Source: DATBED01 sp036276195 (GTDB lineage Bacteria > Patescibacteriota > Saccharimonadia > Saccharimonadales > UBA4665). From it: a stretch of 12,271 nucleotides of DNA. Both the position numbers and the translations under genes were made by a program. Position 1 is the first letter of the stretch, and every line of letters starts with the position of its first letter. The notes below the pieces were generated by a model, which was not told where the DNA came from, ran no database searches, and worked only from the letters and a program-made list of their open reading frames with translations. The DNA lies in assembly GCA_036276195.1 (NCBI GenBank), contig DATBED010000033.1, positions 1 to 12,271 on the forward strand. Reading direction: 5' to 3'. Positions 7,267 through 12,150 of this stretch are shown in pieces.

Positions 7267-7288
7267 TGAAACTTTTCTCGGCTACAAT
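7260..7288 (+). promoter_or_regulatory. Promoter of smpB
   Basis: TTGTCA (7260-7265), a 17-bp spacer, TACAAT (7283-7288), then 9 nt to the ATG at 7298. The -35 overlaps the opposite-strand -35 of the hydrolase gene by 5 bp. Confidence 0.65.
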
Positions 7289-7297
7289 TAAACGGTT

Positions 7298-7756
7298 ATG
7301 GCTAAGAAGAAGCAGAACCAGCCGAAACGCATCACTAACCGCCGCGCCCGGCACGATTACGAGCTCGGCGATTCCTTAGTGGTGGGCCTGGAACTGACCG
7401 GCGCCGAAACCAAATCGCTTAGAATGGGCCACGGCCACCTGCGAGGCTCCTACGTGACCGTCAAAGACGGCGAGCTTTACCTAATTAACGCTACCATTGC
7501 CGGTAGCGTCGGCATTCCTATCGACGAATCCAATCAAACGCGCGCGCGCAAACTGCTGGCCAAGCGCCGCGAGATTGAAGCCCTCATTGAAGCCAAAAAG
7601 CAAGGCCGAACCATTGTACCGCTCGAAATGCTCACTGGCGGCCGCTTCATTAAGCTGCGCATCGCCGTTGGCAAGGGCAAAAAACGCTACGATAAGCGTC
7701 AAACCCTCAAAGCCCGCGACCAAAAACGCGAAATGGAAAGATTAACTAAACATTAA
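7298..7756 (+). CDS. smpB: SsrA-binding protein SmpB
   Basis: SmpB binds tmRNA and brings it to stalled ribosomes for trans-translation. The 152-aa protein has the family landmarks: NRRARHDYEL (14-23), VGLELTGAETKSLRMGHGHLRGSYV (about 29-53), and the C-terminal basic tail GKGKKRYDKRQTLKARDQKRE (about 125-145), which folds into the decoding centre. The length is ordinary. The middle 'hI.PY' region diverges, with AGSVG in its place. The tmRNA gene itself is not visible in the window. The start is 9 nt after TACAAT, with no Shine-Dalgarno. Confidence 0.95.
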   Translation: MAKKKQNQPKRITNRRARHDYELGDSLVVGLELTGAETKSLRMGHGHLRGSYVTVKDGELYLINATIAGSVGIPIDESNQTRARKLLAKRREIEALIEAKKQGRTIVPLEMLTGGRFIKLRIAVGKGKKRYDKRQTLKARDQKREMERLTKH

Positions 7757-7762
7757 ATATGG

Positions 7763-7791
7763 TTGCTAAGCAGTAATCGCTAAATTAATAT
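7763..7791 (+). promoter_or_regulatory. Promoter of the HNH gene
   Basis: TTGCTA (7763-7768), a 17-bp spacer, TAATAT (7786-7791), then 6 nt to the ATG at 7798. It lies wholly in the gap after smpB. Confidence 0.5.
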
Positions 7792-7797
7792 CCCTAT

Positions 7798-8142
7798 ATG
7801 GGTCGTGACACAAGAAAATATTCGAATAGGAAGATTTATTTAAAGCTGGCCGTTACTAAGAGACGTCAAGAGCTAAAATCTAGAGCTGTCGCAATGCTGG
7901 GCGGTAAATGCTGTCTATGCGGTTATGATAAACATCCGGGCGCTCTTGATTTTCATCATATAGACCGCGCAACTAAGAGTTTTGGCATAAGCAGCGGTGG
8001 TTTTTCGTGGTCTTGGACAATAATTGAGGCTGAACTCAAAAAGTGTATTTTGGTTTGCGCCAACTGTCACCGCGAAATTGAGCTTGGCTTAGTGGAGGTG
8101 TCAAGCAGCCATTTACAATCTGTTAATAAGCCGCTAGAATAA
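7798..8142 (+). CDS. HNH endonuclease
   Basis: 114-aa small nuclease. The N-terminus is strongly basic (about residues 3-29), suited to DNA binding. The HNH/beta-beta-alpha metal core follows: zinc knuckle Cys38-x-x-Cys41 (CCLCGYDK), Asp51-Phe-His53-His54 (LDFHHID), and Cys87-x-x-Cys90-His91 (LVCANCHREI), giving the paired CxxC and HH...N..H pattern. The family includes homing, restriction and phage nucleases. No separate DNA-recognition domain is seen. The gene ends 16 nt before a tRNA gene that contains a group I intron, which suggests, but does not prove, a link to intron movement. Start is 6 nt after a -10 box. Confidence 0.88.
   Translation: MGRDTRKYSNRKIYLKLAVTKRRQELKSRAVAMLGGKCCLCGYDKHPGALDFHHIDRATKSFGISSGGFSWSWTIIEAELKKCILVCANCHREIELGLVEVSSSHLQSVNKPLE
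8112..8140 (+). promoter_or_regulatory. Promoter of the intron-bearing tRNA-Asn gene
   Basis: TTTACA (8112-8117), a 17-bp spacer, TAGAAT (8135-8140). It lies inside the last codons of the HNH gene. The transcript would begin near 8147, about 12 nt before the tRNA. Confidence 0.5.
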
Positions 8143-8158
8143 ACAAGTTCGTTAATAT

Positions 8159-8463
8159 TCCGGGGTAGCTCAGCGGTAGAGCGGGTGGCTGTGAATACGC
8201 AGCCCGTTTGAGTAATCAAGCGGTGAAAACAGGGTGAATTGCGGGAAGCCTAACTTCGACAGAATACGGTAATCCGCAGCCAAGCCAAGCTAGAGGTCCA
8301 GACGCTTGGAAGGTTCAGAGACTAGAAGGTGAGTCCTCAGCAATAATCCTTCATTAGCGCCCTGCATCCTCAACAGAGGATGATGATATAGTCCACGCCA
8401 TCACGAAAGTAATGGATACGTGTAACCACTAGGTCGCTGGTTCGAATCCAGTCCCCGGAGCCA
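8159..8463 (+). tRNA. tRNA-Asn(GUU) interrupted by a group I intron, CCA encoded
   Basis: 5' exon 8159-8192, 3' exon 8423-8463. Acceptor TCCGGGG (8159-8165) pairs with CCCCGGA (8453-8459); discriminator G8460; CCA 8461-8463. D arm GCTC/GAGC (8168-8171/8179-8182). Anticodon stem GGTGG (8184-8188) with CCACT (8426-8430). T arm GCTGG/CCAGT around TTCGAAT (8441-8447). Joined exons give the seven-base loop CTGTTAA with anticodon GTT, the usual Asn loop, and a G discriminator as expected for Asn. The intron sits between anticodon bases 35 and 36, so no mature tRNA can form without splicing. Confidence 0.93.
8193..8422 (+). ncRNA. Group I self-splicing intron, 230 nt, no ORF
   Basis: P1: exon GGCTGT (8187-8192) pairs with the internal guide GCAGCC (8199-8204), putting a U-G wobble at the 5' splice site. 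P4: TGCGG (8240-8244) with CCGCA (8274-8278). P6-type hairpin CCAAGC/GCTTGG (8285-8290/8304-8309). P7: GACTA (8320-8324) in the R-like GTTCAGAGACTAGA with TAGTC (8389-8393) in the S-like GATATAGTCC. P8: CATCCTC/GAGGATG (8365-8371/8376-8382) with loop AACA. The intron ends in the expected terminal G (8422). The subgroup was not assigned and a P10 pairing is not obvious. It is compact and carries no homing endonuclease. Confidence 0.92.
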
Positions 8464-8475
8464 TAATGCTTATGC

Positions 8476-8504
8476 TTGATTTATTTGATTAACTATTGTA
8501 TTAT
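8476..8504 (+). promoter_or_regulatory. Promoter of the gene at 8511
   Basis: TTGATT (8476-8481), a 17-bp spacer, TATTAT (8499-8504), then six T to the ATG at 8511. Predicted leaderless. Confidence 0.6.
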
Positions 8505-8510
8505 TTTTTT

Positions 8511-9272
8511 ATGTTAGCCTCTCGGGAAGGCCTTGGTGGCGAAGCCGTAAATCCTGCACAAGAATTACAAGCAAAACTCACTGAGTTTGTTAATTTAGAT
8601 GAGGTACGGCGTGAAACGTATCTCCCAGACTTTTTAGCTTACATAGATACAAACGTGACCAAGGACGTAGTTGGCGAAATAACTGACCCTATAAAGAATC
8701 CATCTCTGGAAAATAAAAATTATCGTCCTCACTTCCATTCAGCGATAATGAATGCATTAAGGGTGCCTTTTATCGTTGAAGGTAAATCAGTCAATCCATG
8801 GGTTGGTGGTTACACAATGATTGCCGTCAGTGAAACAGGGCAAGTTCTTGCTGCAGATAGTAAGACAGAAGGAAGAGTATACGGGCAATACGGCAGTGAT
8901 TTATTTTCACATGCATTTTCTAAAGCTGTTTTAGGTGTTCATTTATCGTTAAGCGGAAAATATGAAGGCCTTGATGAAAGAGAAAACTATGAGCGTATCG
9001 CTCGGCTGATGCCTGGGAGACGAATATATCAAGGCGAGGCTTTAACACCTGGAACTGTTGTTATTGGTGCCAGCGGTTGTGAGCTTAACTCAGATTATAT
9101 TGATACACTATTGCCTGAAGAAATGCGACTTTCTGAGTATCCTGCCGACTTATTTGCCGGGCATGCTGATATGAGGCTTGCCCAAGAAGTCGCCGCTCAA
9201 TGGTTTTTTGAACCAGGCATTCAGCCAAGAGAAGAACCAGAATTATTCTCGCACATTCGCCGCTCTCACTAA
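8511..9272 (+). CDS. Protein of unknown function
   Basis: 253 aa from the ATG at 8511 (MLASREGLGG). A TTG at 8496 would extend it by five residues but lies inside the -10 region, so it is rejected. No signal peptide or membrane helix is seen. The central part, GGYTMIAVSETGQVLAADSK (about 96-115), followed by an Ala/Lys helix (FSHAFSKAVLG), loosely recalls small-molecule-binding folds such as GlcG/HbpS. This is a weak impression and not a call. No catalytic motif is recognised. Base composition is more AT-rich than that of the genes before the tRNA, which fits later acquisition. It stands alone, with its own promoter and no partner gene. Confidence 0.75.
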   Translation: MLASREGLGGEAVNPAQELQAKLTEFVNLDEVRRETYLPDFLAYIDTNVTKDVVGEITDPIKNPSLENKNYRPHFHSAIMNALRVPFIVEGKSVNPWVGGYTMIAVSETGQVLAADSKTEGRVYGQYGSDLFSHAFSKAVLGVHLSLSGKYEGLDERENYERIARLMPGRRIYQGEALTPGTVVIGASGCELNSDYIDTLLPEEMRLSEYPADLFAGHADMRLAQEVAAQWFFEPGIQPREEPELFSHIRRSH

Positions 9273-9288
9273 ATTGCCAGTTATGGCT

Positions 9289-9564
9289 TTAACTAAGTCC
9301 CCTAGCTATTAACTGATTTCTGCGACCTGCCACAACAACAATCTCCCGCATCTCCACCAGCTCAGCCTTAATCTGGTTCCATTTCGCCAAAGGCAGCTGA
9401 GCCAAATAGAACGCAGCTGCTCATTGCAGCTTATCATGAACCCAGTTATTGGGGTCTTTTTTAGTGGTTTGGTTACTCGCAAGCTGTTGGCTACGTTTTA
9501 CTAATACATCATCATGCCCCCGGAACAGTGATCGATAAAGTCTGATCTTATCGTTGGGCTGCAT
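9289..9564 (-). pseudogene. Decayed gene with an in-frame TGA
   Basis: Minus-strand frame from ATG 9564 to TAA at 9289 (91 codons), broken once by TGA at 9423-9421. Both halves read like protein: MQPNDKIRLYRSLFRGHDDV at the start, then NNWVHDKLQ, the TGA, and AAAFYLAQLPLAKWNQIKAE after it. A single change to TGG or CGA would restore it. The 'RSLFRG.DV' piece resembles the opening of TOTE-type primase-helicase proteins, but the match is short and tentative. The second half recurs, further decayed, at 11719-11778. It lies downstream of the toxin gene and is probably dead. Confidence 0.55.
9338..9407. repeat. Diverged repeat, copy A
   Basis: 70 bp matching 11719-11778 in the same orientation, about 80% identical by hand alignment outside one 10-bp gap. 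On the minus strand it codes AQLPLAKWNQIKAELVEMRE, so the repeat derives from coding sequence. Confidence 0.6.
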
Positions 9565-9649
9565 AGATTTTACAGCCTGCTATACATTTTGGTGCTGCCC
9601 CTGCTAGTCCGTTCAAATCTGTTCTTTTGATGGTCTCGCATGCCTCTGG

Positions 9650-9982
9650 TTAAAGGAATAGTAACTTTTTTAAAGCCTCGAGCAGATCTTTTTGATCTTT
9701 CGCGCTTAATACTCCGAGTTGGCTAGTTAATTCTGATTGTAGCAAAGCAGTCAAACGGTGAACACGGGCAACTGAAGGCTTTACTAATCCCGCGTTTTGC
9801 CAGTCTTGGAACTCTATGTCAATGTCTTCCCGATCTGCTTGTGCCGACACTGGTATAACACTAACAATTTTATGCTGTCCATGCGATTGACTGACGACAA
9901 CTACAGGCCTAATTTTATCCTTATCAGTCTCTAAAAATGGAAACCTTGCAGTGTAAACGCCGTATATTACGACTGAGCTCAC
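9650..9982 (-). CDS. PemK/MazF-family toxin of a type II toxin-antitoxin pair
   Basis: 110 aa. The family's toxins are usually sequence-specific endoribonucleases that stop translation. Landmarks: FPF (14-16), IRPVVVVS (24-31) as the core strand with the conserved Arg-Pro, SVIPVSAQ (41-48), and the helix start WQNAGLVKPSVARVHRL (61-77), all typical of the PemK-like barrel. The start is GTG at 9982, sharing its first base with the antitoxin TAG stop, so translation is coupled and antitoxin is made first. No Shine-Dalgarno is evident. The activity is inferred from the family; nothing in the sequence suggests inactivation. Confidence 0.87.
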   Translation of the reverse strand: MSSVVIYGVYTARFPFLETDKDKIRPVVVVSQSHGQHKIVSVIPVSAQADREDIDIEFQDWQNAGLVKPSVARVHRLTALLQSELTSQLGVLSAKDQKDLLEALKKLLFL

Positions 9983-10260
9983 TAAAACTGGACCTTCTTG
10001 CCCATATCAGATGTATATAAGTCTTCAGCCGGGTCTCTTAAGTAGTCTTCGCCAACTGAGTGGGCCGAAAACCTTCTTATTTCATCTCGCTCTCTGGAAG
10101 TTAGGTGATCCCGATCGCTTTCTCTGACAATTTTAGACAAGCCTAGCTTTAAAATCTCAGGATCCGATAGCGTAGGATAAAGCATCTTAGCTTTTGACAA
10201 AGCACGACTTATATCGTCAGTAATAGATAATCGAATTGCACTGGGAGTTGATTTACTCAT
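9982..10260 (-). CDS. Antitoxin with ribbon-helix-helix-like N-terminus
   Basis: 92 aa from ATG 10260 (MSKSTPSAIRLSITDD). The stretch AIRLSI followed by two helices around DPEILKLGLSKIV fits a ribbon-helix-helix DNA-binding domain. The charged tail, ending YTSDMGKKVQF, is probably the toxin-binding part. An in-frame ATG at 10278 exists, but 10260 lies exactly 6 nt after a -10 box, so the shorter form is preferred. Antitoxins of this kind normally repress their own operon, and a 13-bp palindrome overlaps the promoter. The stop overlaps the toxin's GTG start by one base. Confidence 0.82.
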   Translation of the reverse strand: MSKSTPSAIRLSITDDISRALSKAKMLYPTLSDPEILKLGLSKIVRESDRDHLTSRERDEIRRFSAHSVGEDYLRDPAEDLYTSDMGKKVQF

Positions 10261-10266
10261 ACTAAA

Positions 10267-10295
10267 ATGATACCGCACTTACTGTTGATTTGCAA
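10267..10295 (-). promoter_or_regulatory. Promoter of the toxin-antitoxin operon
   Basis: Minus strand TTGCAA (10295-10290), a 17-bp spacer, TATCAT (10272-10267), then 6 nt to the ATG at 10260. The -35 sits in the centre of the palindrome at 10275-10305. Confidence 0.6.
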
Positions 10296-10305
10296 CAGTA
10301 AGTGC
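10275..10305. promoter_or_regulatory. Palindromic operator of the toxin-antitoxin operon
   Basis: Perfect 13-bp inverted repeat GCACTTACTGTTG (10275-10287) and CAACAGTAAGTGC (10293-10305) around ATTTG. It covers the -35 and most of the spacer, as expected for an autoregulatory site bound by the antitoxin alone or with the toxin. Since it lies upstream of the predicted transcript start, it acts as DNA and not as an mRNA hairpin. Confidence 0.65.
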
Positions 10306-10419
10306 TGGTTATTTAATTGCTTTTGGCAAATTCAAGAAGTAAGTTAAGGTAAAGCGAGCTTAAATATTAAGCGGTATGCGAGTTTGGTTCGAAGTGCACG
10401 TGGTTCAGCCTCAAGCCCC

Positions 10420-10447
10420 TTGTTAAACTTATATTTTATGATATTAT
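10420..10447 (+). promoter_or_regulatory. Promoter of the P-loop gene at 10454
   Basis: TTGTTA (10420-10425), a 16-bp spacer, TATTAT (10442-10447), then 6 nt to the GTG at 10454. Predicted leaderless with GTG first. The rest of 10306-10419 shows nothing recognisable. Confidence 0.5.
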
Positions 10448-10453
10448 TTCTTT

Positions 10454-10987
10454 GTGAAAGAAGTTGCTTGGATTTTTGGTAATAGCGCCTCTGGTAAAGA
10501 GACATTTGTTAAGAAGATCACAGAAGGCGGTGAGTATGAAGGCGTATTACAGTCTCTAGATTGGGTCGGCAAAACAATAATGGCTGCGCAATCCAGCTTA
10601 GCTTTCATAGGGCAATATGATGGCGACCCTGTAACTGAGCATCGCGAAGGAATACTTACAGAAGTCCCTTGCATTCTCAGGCATGCAGACGTCGCTTTAG
10701 TTAAATGGCAGGGTGTAGACAGCGGGACATTAAGAGTTGAGCGGTTACGAGCAGCTCTTCCAGATGCTCGGCACAGAATAATTCAACTGGTAACACCGGA
10801 TGAAGAGCTTGCCGAGAGACTGCCGTTAAAGGATTGGTGGAACGAAAATGACGACATTCCTGAGTTTATTGCTGAAGAGCATACACATATTGACAACTGC
10901 ATAGCTGCATTAAAAGGTTACTTCCCTATAACCAGGCTGAGTGGAAGCACGATAGCTGATTATGCAATTTTAAGGAGTTATACATGA
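10454..10987 (+). CDS. P-loop NTPase of unknown function
   Basis: 177 aa, GTG start. The N-terminal strand and loop VAWIFGNSASGKET (4-17) is a clear Walker A (GxxxxGKET, Lys15). A second strand, ADVALVKWQGVDSG, may carry the Walker-B-like role with an atypical residue set. RIIQLVTPDEELAERL and the lid-like region after it resemble nucleotide or small-molecule kinases. The substrate is unknown. The start follows TATTAT by 6 nt with no Shine-Dalgarno, which supports GTG 10454 as the true start. It ends in TGA overlapping a downstream ATG (ATGA), as if a second gene had been coupled; only a 37-codon frame and HAD remains follow. Confidence 0.75.
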   Translation: MKEVAWIFGNSASGKETFVKKITEGGEYEGVLQSLDWVGKTIMAAQSSLAFIGQYDGDPVTEHREGILTEVPCILRHADVALVKWQGVDSGTLRVERLRAALPDARHRIIQLVTPDEELAERLPLKDWWNENDDIPEFIAEEHTHIDNCIAALKGYFPITRLSGSTIADYAILRSYT

Positions 10988-11097
10988 GTACCAATCAGCT
11001 AGAAGTTTTTGTAGTAAGAGAGTACACGGAGGAGTTGGCCTCCGGCCTAGGTCGCTTAAACACGAAGGGCTATCAGTTGCTAACTGCGTCTATATAG
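10984..11097 (+). CDS. Short 37-codon frame, possibly a truncated gene
   Basis: Starts ATG in an ATGA overlap with the P-loop gene and reads MSTNQLEVFVVREYTEELAS, then ends at TAG 11095-11097. The overlap suggests it was once a coupled second gene of the operon. The distal part LNTKGYQLL has the look of a small alpha/beta protein, but there is no firm match. It overlaps the HAD remnant in another frame, so at least one of the two is not functional. Confidence 0.3.
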   Translation: MSTNQLEVFVVREYTEELASGLGRLNTKGYQLLTASI

Positions 11098-11258
11098 GCG
11101 ATGAAACACGCGATATTGAAGCCGCTCATGCTACAGGAGTGAAATGTGTAGCTGTAGAGTGGGGCTACAGTACTCCAGAAGCACTTAAGTCGTATAGACC
11201 TGGTGCTATTGCGTCCGAACCAAGTGAACTAATCCAAGCCGTTAGGCCCATGGAGTAG
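11052..11258 (+). pseudogene. 5'-truncated HAD-family phosphatase
   Basis: The frame reads SLKHEGLSVANCVYIGDETR and continues through DIEAAHATGVKCVAVEWGY to a TAG at 11256-11258. VYIGDETRDIEAA is the classic HAD motif IV (GDxxxD), and the rest matches the usual C-terminal third of phosphoglycolate phosphatase-like proteins. The frame is open upstream only to 10974 and has no start codon. The N-terminal nucleophile motif DxDxT is not found. About two thirds of the gene is missing, so it cannot be an active phosphatase. Confidence 0.75.
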
Positions 11259-11309
11259 AGTATAAATATAACGCGGAACCAACGCATTTGTTAGAGCAGA
11301 AGAGGGTCT

Positions 11310-11714
11310 ATGACAAAACAGGTAATTATAAAGAAGGTTAAAGCTCTTAATCTGCCCAAAGGCTCATATATTGTATTTGGGAGTTGTCCGCTAGCGTTAG
11401 CGGGCCTAAGGGAAGCCAACGACATAGACCTTTTAGTCAATGACAAGTTATTAAACAGATTAAGAGCTGAAGGCTGGAAACAGACGAATAAAGGTCCTCA
11501 TGACAAGCCTTTAGTTTGGGATGTTTTTGAGGCTCACAACAAATGGAATTTTAGTGCATATCAGCCGACTCTTGAACAGCTATTAGAGACAGCTTTAGTG
11601 ATTGAAGACGTACCCTTCGCCTCATTAGACGAAGTAAGGCAATGGAAAGTGGCTTCGGGTCGGCCTAAAGACCTAGAAGACATAGCTCTTATTGACGCCT
11701 ATTTTTCTAGATAG
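11310..11714 (+). CDS. Nucleotidyltransferase-like protein
   Basis: 134 aa with a minimal DNA-polymerase-beta-type nucleotidyltransferase signature: FGSCPLALAGLREANDIDLLV (23-43), with Gly24-Ser25 and the metal Asp38-x-Asp40, and a possible third acidic residue Asp71 in LVWDVFEAH. The C-terminal SGRPKDLEDIALIDAY (116-131) is common in the MNT/AbiEii-like branch, where it closes the active site. Relatives include toxins or antitoxins that transfer nucleotides, but no partner gene is adjacent, so the role is open. A weak AGAGGG lies 3 nt before the ATG. The upstream TATAAA-rich stretch (11261-11272) could hold a promoter but has no good -35. Confidence 0.78.
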   Translation: MTKQVIIKKVKALNLPKGSYIVFGSCPLALAGLREANDIDLLVNDKLLNRLRAEGWKQTNKGPHDKPLVWDVFEAHNKWNFSAYQPTLEQLLETALVIEDVPFASLDEVRQWKVASGRPKDLEDIALIDAYFSR

Positions 11715-11718
11715 CTTC

Positions 11719-11778
11719 ACAATCTCCCACATCTCTATCAATTCTGATTCAATTTCGACAAAGTCAATTGAGCCAATC
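11719..11778. repeat. Diverged repeat, copy B
   Basis: 60 bp matching copy A at 9338-9407, with one 10-bp deletion. On the minus strand the parts read AQLTLSKLNQ and, in a shifted frame, ELIEMWEIV, matching AQLPLAKWNQ and ELVEMREIV of copy A. It is therefore a frameshifted gene remnant. Confidence 0.6.
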
Positions 11779-11796
11779 TTTAGATTTTGAAGGCTG

Positions 11797-11821
11797 TATA
11801 ATGGTAGGTATTAATTAGGAG
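11797..11821 (+). promoter_or_regulatory. -10 box and Shine-Dalgarno of the small membrane protein gene
   Basis: Perfect TATAAT (11797-11802) and AGGAG (11817-11821), the latter 6 nt before the ATG at 11828. Unlike most solo genes here, this one has a short leader with a ribosome site. The -35 is poor. Confidence 0.5.
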
Positions 11822-11827
11822 CTAATC

Positions 11828-12079
11828 ATGCGAAAATTTTATGCGGCTTTACTGGTTTTACTGGCCATTATTTCAGCCGTAGTCGCCGTAATTTACTTTA
11901 CGCATACGGCCGGTAACTTGCCTCACTTTTTCTTAGGCTACACTAAAGACTCAGCCCATAAACACACCAAGCATGGATTGGCCTTTATTAGCCTGGCCGT
12001 AGTGCTTTTGTTAGGCGCCTGGATGGTAAGTGGCCAAAAAGAGGAGCCGCCTAGAGTAGAAAAAAGCCTATTGCACTAA
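11828..12079 (+). CDS. Small two-helix membrane protein of unknown function
   Basis: 83 aa. Two hydrophobic helices (about 4-24 and 49-66) are joined by a polar, His- and Lys-rich loop (FLGYTKDSAHKHTKHG, about 35-50), with a charged C-terminal tail. Helix 1 could also act as an uncleaved signal anchor. By the positive-inside rule the His/Lys loop would favour the cytoplasm, but the N-terminus is also basic, so the topology is uncertain. No family recognised. It has an AGGAG site 6 nt before the ATG. The base composition resembles the core genes. Confidence 0.75.
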   Translation: MRKFYAALLVLLAIISAVVAVIYFTHTAGNLPHFFLGYTKDSAHKHTKHGLAFISLAVVLLLGAWMVSGQKEEPPRVEKSLLH

Positions 12080-12097
12080 TATACTTATGCTTATAAT
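12071..12097 (+). promoter_or_regulatory. Promoter of the prepilin gene
   Basis: TTGCAC (12071-12076), a 15-bp spacer, and perfect TATAAT (12092-12097). Transcription near 12104 would give a leader of about 45 nt, the longest predicted in the window. Confidence 0.45.
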
Positions 12098-12129
12098 ATA
12101 AAATAGTTATCTAAATAACATAAAACTAA

Positions 12130-12150
12130 ATAAGGAGGGTGGGTCCTTAT
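12130..12150 (+). promoter_or_regulatory. Hairpin enclosing the Shine-Dalgarno and start of the prepilin mRNA
   Basis: ATAAGGA (12130-12136) pairs perfectly with TCCTTAT (12144-12150), loop GGGTGGG. The stem holds part of the AAGGAGG site (12132-12138) and the AU of the start codon, so it could hinder ribosome binding. It is AU-rich and so only moderately stable. Confidence 0.4.

Noticed and set aside
8191..8197. tRNA-His(GTG) without a splice, using the loop CTGTGAA
   Set aside because: The bases after it do not pair with the GGTGG stem. The pairing CCACT and the T arm lie 230 nt later, and the joined loop gives GTT.
8189..8427. tRNA-Thr(TGT) from a splice after CT and before TGTAA
   Set aside because: It would break the guide pairing GGCTGT/GCAGCC. 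The U-G pair at 8192/8199 fixes the 5' site, and the loop CTGTTAA is the standard Asn loop.
9441..9462. Intrinsic terminator on the plus strand (CCCA/TGGG followed by T6)
   Set aside because: The stem is only 4 bp and three bases separate it from the T-run. It lies about 170 nt after the nearest plus-strand stop, within the decayed gene.
9289..9564. UGA recoded as an amino acid, as in Gracilibacteria and Absconditabacteria
   Set aside because: TGA ends atpF in an ATGA overlap with atpH and ends the P-loop gene at 10987, and no conserved gene in the window has an internal TGA.
8436..11714. Genomic island integrated at the tRNA-Asn 3' end
   Set aside because: No second copy of the tRNA 3' end (such as GGTTCGAATCCAGT) and no integrase is found downstream. 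Short likenesses at 9608 and 10385 are too weak.
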